This document shows, in pieces, positions 55,089-64,000 of a stretch of 64,000 bases of DNA. This stretch comes from Conchocele bisecta (lineage: Eukaryota; Mollusca; Bivalvia; Lucinida; Thyasiridae): positions 37,692,462 to 37,756,461 of the forward strand of contig CM055271.1 of the NCBI GenBank assembly GCA_029237695.1, in the 5' to 3' direction. The notes under the pieces are model-generated. The model was not told where the DNA came from. It was given only the letters and a program-made list of their open reading frames with translations, and made no database searches. Within the stretch, counting starts at the first letter, position 1; each line of letters opens with the position of its first letter. The position numbers and the translations under genes are program-made.

Positions 55089-55527
55089 TATAGAGAATAG
55101 TAGGTTAGTGCCGTGAATGGGAAAAGATATCCGGCAGGGCTCAATAATTTCTTTATTTCTCATCAGAAGTATATGTTGTGACCACTCATTTGAACCGTCT
55201 CGCCGAGACGGTTCAAATGAGTGGTCACAACATATACTTTGGTTCAGAAATAAGGAAAATAGATAGAGAATAGTAGGTTGGTGCCGTGAATGGGAAAACA
55301 TATATGGCAAGGCTCAGGAAACGGGATGGGCGAGGCTCTGCCGAGCACATCCCGTTTCCGTGCAGCGCCAGATATGTTTTACCATTCACGGCACTAACCT
55401 ACTATTCTATTTATTCCGTCAACGCCTACAAATGGCTGTAAAATGCAAAAATAGTATTGACTGGATATCAAAAATGTTTCACGGCACCGTGTTTCACGGC
55501 ACATACGCACTGTGTTGACGAGATAAT
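55089..55527. repeat. B-hairpin-B-C composite duplicated from about 622-1065
   Basis: Family B left half, the CCACTCATTTGAACCG hairpin, a full family B copy (55264-55412) and family C (55411-55526) occur in the same order and orientation as at 622-1065, with few differences visible by eye. Confidence 0.85.
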
Positions 55528-55550
55528 ATTAAAAGAAGGACAGTAAGATG

Positions 55551-55790
55551 AGTGCTGCAGTCGTGTTGTTTGATTATCCAAAATATCTCCCCAAGTCCCG
55601 TTTTAAAACCAGACCTCTCGTCCGATGTCCATATATGTCAAAGCTCCAAGAAAAACATTATTTCAAACTTCAACTCCAATTGGTTCTGAAGTTATCACGG
55701 TTGTAACTCCAAAACTCTAGGCCAATTCCAGAAGGTCAGACAGAATGTGTATACCGAGGATTAGGCGCGATAACTCATGACAAAGTAACT
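55551..55790 (+). pseudogene. Unidentified coding fragment, homologous to 58397-58720
   Basis: The + strand nucleotides from CGTGTTGTTTGATTATCCAA onward align with the reverse strand at 58397-58640 (shared words GTCGTGTTGTTTGATTATCC, TCTAGGCCAATT). The predicted peptide starts AVVLFDYPKY, but later frames shift. The function is unknown. Confidence 0.5.
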
Positions 55791-55890
55791 TTGTACATCA
55801 TTGACTTATGTTTATACTCATCCATGCTGCAATATGGATATAAACTTTATTTCATAAAATATGCTTCCACAATGTAATAACACGGTGTAT

Positions 55891-57888
55891 TAACAAGAGC
55901 TGTAGGAGAACAGCATAGCTCGACTACGTGGGTTGTCGATGTACACATAGCTTGACAAAGAAGGTGGCTGCGGCCTGCATAAAAACCTTAACCAAGGTTG
56001 ACTAAAAACATTAACCAAGGGAAACTAGAAATGTGGCCTGTCGGCACACGAGTACCCCCACTGGCAGCCAAAGAAAACGAGGCATTTTTGATTATAAGCC
56101 ATTTAGCCGAGCGTTAAGGTTTCAAACGCATCAAGTCTGTGACCTTGACCCTGGGCATAGTGTGATAATCCATGCATCGGTGTAGAAGATATAGAGCGGA
56201 AGGGAATTTCAATAGGTTTGACCTTTGACCTTCAACTATGACCTTGACCTTGGACGTAGGTGCGTGGTTATTGATCGAGACACACCTTCTCATCCTGAGA
56301 AACATTTGTGCCAAGGCATTTGATAATCCATGCATCGGTGTAGAAGATATAGAGCGGAAGGGAATTTCAATAGGTTTGACCTTTGACCTTCAACAGTGAC
56401 CTTGACCTTGGACGTAGGTGCGTGGTTTTCCAAGTATGGTTGCTGTAGGCCCAGGAGTATTCCATATACAAGCTTGAGTAAAGTGAAGGTAAAATAAAGG
56501 TCAGGGGTTATTGATGTACATCCCTATGAGAAAAAGTTATCCAAGTATGGTGTCTGTATGCACAATAGTATTCCATCAAGAAGCTTGACTAAAAAAGCTT
56601 AACCAAGGTTGAGTAAAAACCTTAACCAAGGGGAATTAAGTAAGTAATTTAAGGTTAAATGTAGGTCAAGGTCAAATATAGGTCAGGGGTTGTTGATGTA
56701 CATCACTAGGAGATGAAGTTGTCCAAGTATGGTTGGTGTAGGGCCATGAGTATTCCATGTACAAGCTTGACTAAAAACCTTAACCAAAGAGAATTAAGTA
56801 AGTAATTCAAGAGGAAATGTAGGTCAAGGTGAAATATAGATCAGGGGTTATTGATGTACATCACTATGAGAAAAGGTTGTCCAAGTATGGTGTCTGTATG
56901 CACAATAGTATTCCATGTACATGCTTGAGTAAAAAGCTTAACCAAGGTCGAGTAAAAACCTTAACCAAGGGGAATTAAGTAAATAATTCAAAGTTAAATG
57001 TAGGTCAAGGTCAAATATTGGTCAGGGGTTGTTGATGTACATCACTATGAGATGAAGTTGTCCAAGTATGGTTGGTGTAGGGCCAGGAGTATTCCATCTA
57101 CAAGCTTGACTAAAAACGTTAACCAAGGGGAATTAAGTAAGTAATTCAAGAGGAAATGTAGGTCAAGGTCAAATATAGATCTGGGGGTTGTTGATGTACA
57201 TCACTAGGAGATGAAGTTGTCCAAGTATGGTGGGTGTAGGGCCAGTAGTATTCCATATAGAAGGTTGACTAAAAACATTAACCAAAAGGAATTAAGTAAG
57301 TAATTGAAGAGGAAATGAAGGTGAAGGTCAAATATAGATCAGGGGTTATTGATGTACATACCTATGAGAAAAGGTTGTCGAAGTATCGTGTCTGGATGCA
57401 CAATAGTATTCAATGTAGAAGCTTGAAAAAAAACCTTAACCAAGGTTGACATAAAATCCTCTTAACCATGGGGAATTAAGTAAGTAATTCAAGAGGAAAT
57501 ATAGGTCAAGGTCAAATATAGATCAGGGGTTATTGATGTGCATCACTAGGAGATGAAGTTGTCCAAGTATGGTGGGTGTAGGGCCAGTAGTATTGCATAT
57601 ACAAACTTGACTAAAAACCTTAACCAAGTTTGAGTAAAAACCTTAACCAAGGGGAATTAACCAAGTAATTCAAGAGGAAATGTAGGTCAAGGTGAAATAT
57701 AGATCAGGGGTTATTGATGTACATCACTAGGAGATGAAGTTGTCCAAGTATGGTGGGTGTAGGGCCAGTAGTATTCCATATACAAGCTTGACTAAAAACC
57801 TTAACCAAGGCGTGACGGTGACGCCGACGCCGACGCCGACGCCGGGGTGACAACATAAGCTCTACTTATTTTTCGAATAGTCGAGCTA
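55891..57888 (+). mobile_element. 2-kb pearl-like element with ~157/183-bp tandem core
   Basis: The ends are AACAAGAGCTGTAGGAGAAC...AGCTCGACTA and CGAATAGTCGAGCTAAAAA. An introductory pair (GATAATCCATGCATCGGTGT, 159 bp apart) precedes eight to nine units. TGTCCAAGTATGGT recurs near 56537, 56721, 56876, 57058, 57216, 57375, 57557 and 57743. Units alternate between about 157 and 183 bp because GAGTAAAAACCTTAACCAAG is single or doubled. TAGGTCAAGGTCAAATATAG is present in most. (GACGCC)n near 57818-57842 precedes the 3' end. Confidence 0.8.
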
Positions 57889-58396
57889 AAAATCACAATA
57901 CACTAGACTAAGTGTAATAAATATGCGAATGAGACCGCAACAGAAAACACACTATGTGGTTATTACAGCTTCGATGTATGGCAATAAATAGAATGTGACA
58001 TTTGTGTTGATTCAATATGAGATTTATTGAACTCGTTGACTGATTCCATAAGAAACTTGGCATAGCCTCGTTTCGTGTGCACTCTGTAAACTTGTTTAAT
58101 AAATATCATATTAAAGCATCACTCATGTAACATCCTTTATTTATTTCCTGATATTATACAACTCAAATCTGTCAATGACCCCTTCTTTGGTGCAAGTTAG
58201 TATTTGAATTAATAAAATAAGCATCTGTATATTTCGGAAGCACTTTGTGTTGATCGCACACGATACAAAATTAGCAGGTGTTTATTGAAACACGGTTTTA
58301 TTACTTAAAATATTTTTTTTTTATCCAAAGTAGAGGACATTGAAAACAATAAGTTGCAAGATGCCATGACACATACTAATATATGTCCATTCTGCT

Positions 58397-58720
58397 TCAT
58401 GGTTTGAATATCGAAATTAAATTGCGTTTATTTGTTCCGTTTGTGGTGTGTATTCGCATATATCTCGATACACATAATTTGTCCAACCTGCGAAATTGGC
58501 CTAGATCGTTGTTATTACCACGTTGATAATTTCCGAACCATTCGGAGTTAAGCTTTGAAGCTATATTTTCTTTATCATATGCGGACATCATACGAACTGT
58601 CTGATTTAATACATATGGTTTTAGGCGATATTCTGGATAATCAAACAACACGACTACCACGCTCATCGTATTCATATTCCTATAATAATAGGCCTTAATG
58701 CCCCAGTCAGACACACACAC
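58397..58720 (-). CDS. Open 107-codon fragment, unidentified
   Basis: An open frame (MCVSDWGIKAYYYRNMNTMS start; VVVLFDYPEYRLKPYVLNQT; FRRLDKLCVSRYMRI) with a diverged inverted relative at 55551-55790. It runs into the Harbinger element edge near 58720, so it may be the truncated end of an exon. I recognise no family. Coding status is uncertain, but the homology to a second site makes a chance frame less likely. Confidence 0.4.
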   Translation of the reverse strand: MCVSDWGIKAYYYRNMNTMSVVVVLFDYPEYRLKPYVLNQTVRMMSAYDKENIASKLNSEWFGNYQRGNNNDLGQFRRLDKLCVSRYMRIHTTNGTNKRNLISIFKP

Positions 58721-61287
58721 TGCGGATAGGGCGGATAGTTGCGGATAAAATCCGCAGTCTTCCGCAGAATTTGTGGGCGTGGCCTATTTTCTTCATGAAT
58801 TTACGGTTACAGTTACCTATAGATGTCGGATGCGGATGTCAGCGGATGTCAGCGGTTAAATACGTTCCCTTTGAATTGACACGATGCAGATATATACGGA
58901 TAGATACGGACTACTTACCTTCCATTACCTTCTGCTACCTTTAGATGCTGATAGATGCGGATAGATACTTTCAGATACGGACTGTTGCGCATGCCTAGCG
59001 GATAGAAGGGGTGACGTCACGGATAGCGTCCTTTCGCCATTTGCATTTTGAACAAGTTACATCTACAAATTATTGGAATATTATATTGAATTACTGCTTT
59101 CTTACACCAATATTTCTTTGACCTTCATTGGACATTTATTTATTTCACCTTCATTTATAGATGGGATCAAGATTAAAACATTAAAGGTCCAAGAGATATT
59201 AATATATTTATTTGACCATTCATTTATTTACCTTTATTTCACAAACCTTTATTTATTTGTCCTTAATTGGACAACTAAATAAATAAAGGTCAAATAAGTT
59301 TATGAAATGGTTACCCAACTTTTGCAATTAACAAGTTTATGAAATGGTCACCCCACTGTTACAATTAACAAGCATTGCACCGCACCATCACTGCACCATA
59401 CGCCATTGCCATGGCACCGACCCGGCCTCTCCGTTGTAGTAGTGCTTTAGATACAGTCTCTGTATCTTCGCCGCCCTGCTGGTGTTGTTGCCGTACAGCC
59501 GCCTCTCCAAATCATCCAGAACAGCATCATCTCTCCACGAGCCGGGGATGAGGCTGTACTGCTCGTTCTCACGGTCGCCAAGTGCACCATTATCTGCGCA
59601 GGCCGTCCTCAGCATATTGTGGAGTGTCACACACGCCAGCACCATGGTCTCCTCGTTCTGCGGCTCCTGTCGGATGGCTGTGAGCAGGCAGCCCCAGCGG
59701 TTGGCCAGTATGCCAAAGGCATTCTCCACACATCGTCTGGCACGAGAAAGGCGATAGTTGAAGACCCGCTCGTTCTCTTCCAGAGGCGTAGCAGCGAAGG
59801 GCTTAATCATCCACTCGTTGAGGGCAAATGCGTTGTCCCCGATGATGAAATACGGCATCTGACTGTCGTCGGCAGGCAGAGGTTCAGTTCGGGGATGCCC
59901 ATGGTGTTGGAGATGACAGCGTCTCGCAGAGCCGACTCGTTCCACAGCTGGGCATCAGATGCTGCCCCTGGGGCACCGACTTGGGCCCACATGAACCTGT
60001 AGTTCGCGTCAACGAGGGCTAGGAGCACAATGGAGTGGTACCCCTTGTAGTTGTAGAACTGGGACCCTCCGTCGGCAGGACACCGGATGCGTATGTGCTT
60101 GCCATCCAAGGCACCTAGCACATGGTGAAAGTTCCACCGGCTGGAGCAGCCTGCAGCAACCTCCTTCCACCCCTCAGCTGTCGTCGGGTTGGTGACTACC
60201 TCGTCGCCGTACTCGTCCCAAATGGCCTGACAGACGTCCCGGACAATAAGGGAGATGGTGTTGTGCGGCACATAGAACAGGTACATCATCAACTTGTAGC
60301 AGTCCACTGTGGCCAGGTGCCTGAGTGTGATGGCCACCTTCAGTCCAACCTCCTGCGAGTCTATGTACCATGTGTATTTCTTCTGTAGTCTCGGCGTGAG
60401 TTGCTCCACCACGTCTCGGAACATCTCGGGGGTGAGCCTGGTGAAGTTGCGGAACGCCACCACATCTTCGTTCCTCAACAGCATCATGAGGTTGCCATAC
60501 GCTCCCTGTTCCGACTTGAAAGTGATCCAACGGCGGACCCACCACCTCCTCTCCCGACGGCGTGCCATCCAGATGCGCAAGAGATGTGCATAGATGAGTG
60601 CGAGGTTCATGTTGGACTGGCTGAGTCTCAACAAGAGCAGTCTGCGTTCGTTATCCATGGCTGTGAAACTAGGAAGACATCAATGGTTATGTCAAAAGAC
60701 CATCCAGTATATATAGATCGAGAAACCTTCATAGAATTCTGGGTTCACGTGTCATTTTTTTTCCAAAGTGGTAGAGATCGTCGCACAACAAGTTAATGGA
60801 ACGCAGGAGTCCGTAACAATCCGTATTTATCCGTATCTGAAATTAGCTATTCGCAATTATCCGCATTGATCCGCACAAATAGGTATCTGTCAGTATTGGA
60901 ACGCAAGCTATCCGTATTGAAACGTTTCTGAAGGTAATAGTCCGTAACAATACGCAGAACGAGACCCGTAACTAACCGTAACTAAAGGTAACGATCCGCA
61001 TGAAACCGTATCAGTCCACAACTTGGGGTGGACCGCGGAATGATAGGTTTATATACGGATTAGATACGGATAAATGCGGATGAATGCCTTCAGTTACGGA
61101 TCATTACGGTTTACTCGTCCGCGCATGAATTTTGAAACTTTTCAAAATTTGGACGCGGATCCTGCGGACCCTGTGGACCCTGCGGATGCGATACGGACAG
61201 TTACGGACTCTGCGGATGCGATACGGACCATTACGGATAGAAGGGATAGATACGGACGAGCCATCCGTAGCATCCGCAGAATCCGTA
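58718..61287. mobile_element. PIF/Harbinger-type DNA transposon, boundaries approximate
   Basis: The transposase (59388-60658) is flanked by mirror-image (T)GCGGAT(A/G)GATACGGA-like repeats. The left block (about 58720-59010) begins CTGCGGATAGGGCGGATAG. The right block (about 60790-61290) ends with the complement of TTCTGCGGATGCTACGGATG. A MYB-like partner gene, usual in the superfamily, was not found. Exact termini and target duplication were not resolved. Confidence 0.65.
59388..60658 (-). pseudogene. PIF/Harbinger DDE_Tnp_4 transposase (HARBI1-like)
   Basis: Start at M 60658 (MDNERRLLLLRLSQSNM); stop at 59388. The N-terminal part has FRNFTRLTPEMFRDVVEQL and VGLKVAITLRHLATVDCY. The DDE domain gives LGALDGKHIRIRCP (D1), GSQFYNYKGYHSIVLLALVD, ADDSQMPYFIIGDNAFAL (D2), and RRCVENAFGILANRWG (E). 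One frame break near 59885-59890 (an apparent one-base loss around CCCGAACTGAACC) joins the two halves, about 283 and 150 usable codons. The product length of ~420 residues fits Harbinger transposases. It differs from the THAP transposase at 49724 in sequence and domains. High GC and an otherwise clean frame suggest a fairly young copy. Confidence 0.9.
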
Positions 61288-61407
61288 TTTATCCCGTCAA
61301 CACCGTGCGTATGTGCCGTGAAACACGGTGCCGTGAAACATTTTTGATATCCAGTCAATACAATTTTTGCATTTTACAGCCATTTGTAGGTGTTGACGGG
61401 ATAAACA
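61288..61407. mobile_element. Family C MITE (left arm)
   Basis: TTTATCCCGTCAACACCGTG to GTGTTGACGGGATAAACAG. Confidence 0.85.
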
Positions 61408-61548
61408 GAATAGTAGGTTAGTGCCGTGAATGGGAAAACATATCTGGCGCGGCACGGAAACGGGATGGGCGAGGCTCTGCCGAGCACATCCCGTTTCCTG
61501 AGCCTTGCCAGATATTTTTCCCCATTCACGGCACTAACCTACTATTCT
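61408..61548. mobile_element. Family B hairpin MITE (centre)
   Basis: GAATAGTAGGTTAGTGCCG to its complement; loop GGGCGAGGCTCTGCCGAGCAC. Confidence 0.85.
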
Positions 61549-61668
61549 GTTTATCCCGTCAACACCTACAAATGGCTGTAAAATGCAAAAATTGTATTGA
61601 CTGGATATCAAAAATGTTTCACGGCACCGTGTTTCACGGCACATACGCACCGTGTTGACGGGATAAAT
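61549..61668. mobile_element. Family C MITE (right arm, inverted)
   Basis: The inverted duplicate of 61288-61407, almost identical. Confidence 0.85.
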
Positions 61669-61739
61669 ACGGATTCTGCGGATGCTACGGATGGCTCGTC
61701 CGTATCTATCCCTTCTTTCAAGGCCATTGTATTTCTCTG

Positions 61740-62569
61740 ACTTCAAAGTTCTGCTAGTTTCTAAACATCTTCATTAGTACATTTTAACTAGTTTACAATC
61801 ACTGTCACGCTTTATCCACCTGTGGTTATAACCGTGTAAAGTGTATCTAGTGTTTCGCCAACAATGTACATAATGTGTGGTTATCGTATGTGTTTCATGG
61901 CCGAAGATGTAGAAAGCTGTATTGGAACATAATGTACATTTACCATATCTTTATGACATTAACGAAGGACATATACATGACCAACCATGACCAAAAATGT
62001 CATTATTTGTGTGGTATACACGTTCGTTCTTAACTATATAACGAATAAAAATGGTGTGGTTTGTTTTTACCTAAACTAGTTTGTGTATTCACCTCGTTTC
62101 CATTTGCAATCTATTGCACTGGTTTGCGGAAAACTTCCGGGCAGTGTTCTGTATAAATGTACACCATGTTCGGACCATATTTGAATAGAAAGCAGCAACT
62201 CCAATGTTGTGATACTATTATTTTAAAACATCCGATTCAAGAAAGCCACCAGTTACAAGAACGATTTACTGTATGTTGATTTCTTCATAAAACATGCGTT
62301 ACACAGGCGCTAGGTTTTAGACAACTTGGTTAGTTGAGTCTAAAGTTGACGAATCTTGCAATTAATGATACGCATGTATTACAATTTTAATAAGAGGCGT
62401 TGTGTTCCTTTTAGAGCATCAACACGTTGACTTGATCCGTAACTCCCAATGATCCATTACTGCCGAAGTAACTGTACATGCACCAGTTGATGGACAATCT
62501 GTATGTCTATATACATGTAAGATGATAACACTATCGATGTCATGATGCACCTATCAATAATTCAAGCAC
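61740..62569. other. Unannotated stretch
   Basis: AT-rich, no gene, no recognised repeat. Confidence 0.4.
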
Positions 62570-63070
62570 AAAAATATTTACACAATTCCCTAACATTTGA
62601 TTGGTCCGTAGCAAGTCTCTGTCCAAAATTTATATCCCAGTAAACTCCCACGCCGAACTAATTTCCGTAACCGTCAGGCGCAGTTAAAATAGTTCTTAAG
62701 AAAACGGAAAATAAACATATTTTCTTGAAGAATTTATTTCAAATGCTGGAATTATAAGGAATAAATGGCCCTTTTGTTGAATTTATCGGGGATATAAACT
62801 TGGAAAAGTCGCGGGAATACTGGACGAGGCCTTCCGGTTTATACCCCGATAAATTATAAAGGCCATTCATTCCTATAATAACCAATAGGATAAAAATAAA
62901 CAATTGGCGATAAAAAATTACAATTTTCGAAAAAAAAAAAAATATATTTTTTTCGAAAATTGTAATTATTTTGGCCAATTGTTTTTTTTTATCGCCAATT
63001 GTGAAAGCGGTTTTTCCAAGTTTATACCCCGATAAATTCCACAAAAAGGCAATTCATTCCTATAATGTCT
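62570..63070 (-). mobile_element. Family H element, reverse copy with nested AT-rich palindrome
   Basis: Tail (CACAATTCCCTAACATTTGA...CCCACGCCGAAC) then hairpin GGAATAAATGGCCCTTTTG. The hairpin is disrupted by a second palindrome at about 62884-63003 (CAATTGGCGATAAAAAATTA and complement around poly(A)/(T)) and by a partial duplicate of its own arm. Confidence 0.75.
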
Positions 63071-64000
63071 TCTCCCGCAAGCGACGGACACACCACTACC
63101 GGTGTTAAGACCCATTAAAATTCGTCCGTCTAATTCCGGTATATAGGAAATAAATTTTGTATAAACATCAGGAGCTGTGATTTGTTTCTATATAGCCGAT
63201 TGGTCGGTCTTATTTGTGTAATATCCCCAGCGGAAGATTGACTGTCTAATTCCCGCTAAATGGACATTTTTACTATCTAATGTCCAAAGTTTGCCCGCCG
63301 CCCTCACGGACGGGAAAATTATTTTGTTTATTTAAAATATTTATTTATATAATGGTGTTCAACGGCCTGTCAACAGCTATGGGAAATTTCAACCGGGTTA
63401 ACGTGATCGACTCCCGTATTTTAATTGCATCAATACGGGGAAACTCAAATTTTCCAATAGAGTATTTCCATTAACATGATTAATAAAATACATGTATGTA
63501 TTGAGCCCTGAAATTAGAATAACCTGATCTGGTGGCAGGTTCTCATCACACCAGGGTCACTTAGTCTCATCATCTAACAGTAATACGATTAACACTAATC
63601 ATACTACTCTTATAGTGGGTATAACCAGATTCAACACTCACGTACCAAAAAGCCAGATATTAAACCTGAACGCCAAAACAGGGATATCGGGGATGGTTAC
63701 ATGTAAGGATGAACAACATCGCCAGAAGACATTGACAAGTGTATGAACCAACGAGTGCACACGACGTCTAAAGATATGTTTCATGTGCTCACTATATTAG
63801 CAATAAGTCTTTTCATGCAGCATACAAACGTGTATCGTATGATATTGCGATATTTTCTCCATCATTTTGTCAAACAAGCATAATCGTTGGCTTTAATCGC
63901 ACGTCACTTCAATTTGTGTTGTCACTATAACGATGTTCCAACCTTCTCGTGAATGAATCCATTTCAAAAGTTCGTGAAATAAGACTGGCATACTCGGGGT
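63071..64000. other. Unannotated stretch to window end
   Basis: GTCTAATTCC and TCTAATTCCCGC words near 63138 and 63250 recall the ATTAGACAG repeats of the MITE at 51344. Nothing else is recognised. Confidence 0.4.

Larger units (their letters stand above)
61190..61735. repeat. Giant ~500-bp palindrome: GCGGAT flank + family C + family B + C + flank
   Basis: About 61215-61287, 61288-61407 (C), 61408-61478 (half of B) are mirrored by 61478-61548, 61549-61668 (C) and 61669-61735. The outer flank GGGATAGATACGGACGAGCC also pairs with its complement on the far side, outside the mobile elements. Confidence 0.85.

Noticed and set aside
59482..60796. Forward-strand open frames over the Harbinger gene
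   Set aside because: They are opposite-strand shadows of the GC-rich transposase coding sequence.

Overview
The window looks like repeat-dominated intergenic DNA from a large invertebrate genome, most likely a bivalve mollusc or another lophotrochozoan. That assignment is an inference. It rests on AT-rich sequence full of TACATGTA-type words, dense palindromic MITEs, tandem-array elements ending in (GGAC)n or (GACGCC)n, tRNA-derived SINEs, and spliced transposon genes. I see no rRNA, CRISPR array, bacterial operon or intact conserved host gene. All recognisable protein-coding sequence belongs to transposable elements, and every such gene has broken frames.

The most notable object is a 7.7-kb DNA transposon at about 44576-52304. 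Its ends are near-perfect inverted repeats (19 of 20 bases), and an AT/TA duplication is possible at its borders. It carries two convergent spliced genes. On the + strand is a SAP-like/SWIM-zinc-finger/YqaJ exonuclease gene at 44676-47043. On the - strand is a THAP/HTH/DDE_Tnp_4 transposase gene at 49724-52169. The layout matches my recollection of the ISL2EU (IS4EU-like) group. The body is littered with nested foldback and MITE insertions, one of which has a perfect 5-bp target duplication inside the transposase intron. Both genes have several frameshifts.

Other coding relics are a PIF/Harbinger transposase (59388-60658, -, one frame break), the RNase H and C-terminal zinc-knuckle part of a LINE ORF2 (about 3880-5135, +, split by a MITE), and a pair of divergent, inverted, unidentified coding fragments (55551-55790 + and 58397-58720 -) on either side of a 2-kb tandem-array element.

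Most of the rest is non-autonomous mobile DNA. I distinguish about a dozen recurring families and label them A to M here for cross-reference only: A, 21-bp-unit foldbacks (4 copies); B, GTAGGTTAGTGCCGTGAATG hairpins; C, ATTTATCCCGTCAACAC elements, usually fused to B; D, CCGTTTCACTAAACTTCG palindromic MITEs; E, GAGCCTGAGCTGT hairpin elements; F, CTCTAAACCGGACACC hairpins; G, GATCAGACTGTGC hairpins with CTGTGACTGGAGAAATGG ends; H, GAATGAATGGCCTTTTTGTG elements; I, ACATGCGGAATATAATTCC MITEs; J, ACGAGGAGATAATCCGC hairpins; K, CTGCCCAAAT elements; L, GGTACATGCCCACTCA elements; M, hairpins flanked by TTGAACCCGAAAGCCCGC. Pearl-like elements with tandem cores lie at 2.0-2.6, 6.46-7.89, 36.5-36.86 and 55.9-57.9 kb, and minisatellites at 21.6, 28.8 and 52.7 kb.

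Layout: 0-5.5 kb holds hairpin elements and the LINE relic; 6.4-7.9 kb a pearl-like array; 9-20 kb MITEs plus a 1.65-kb foldback at 15.8-17.4 kb; 20-44 kb dense MITEs; 44.6-52.3 kb the YqaJ/THAP transposon; 52.7-58 kb minisatellites and arrays; 58.7-61.7 kb the Harbinger element and a giant palindrome; 61.7-64 kb mostly unannotated DNA.
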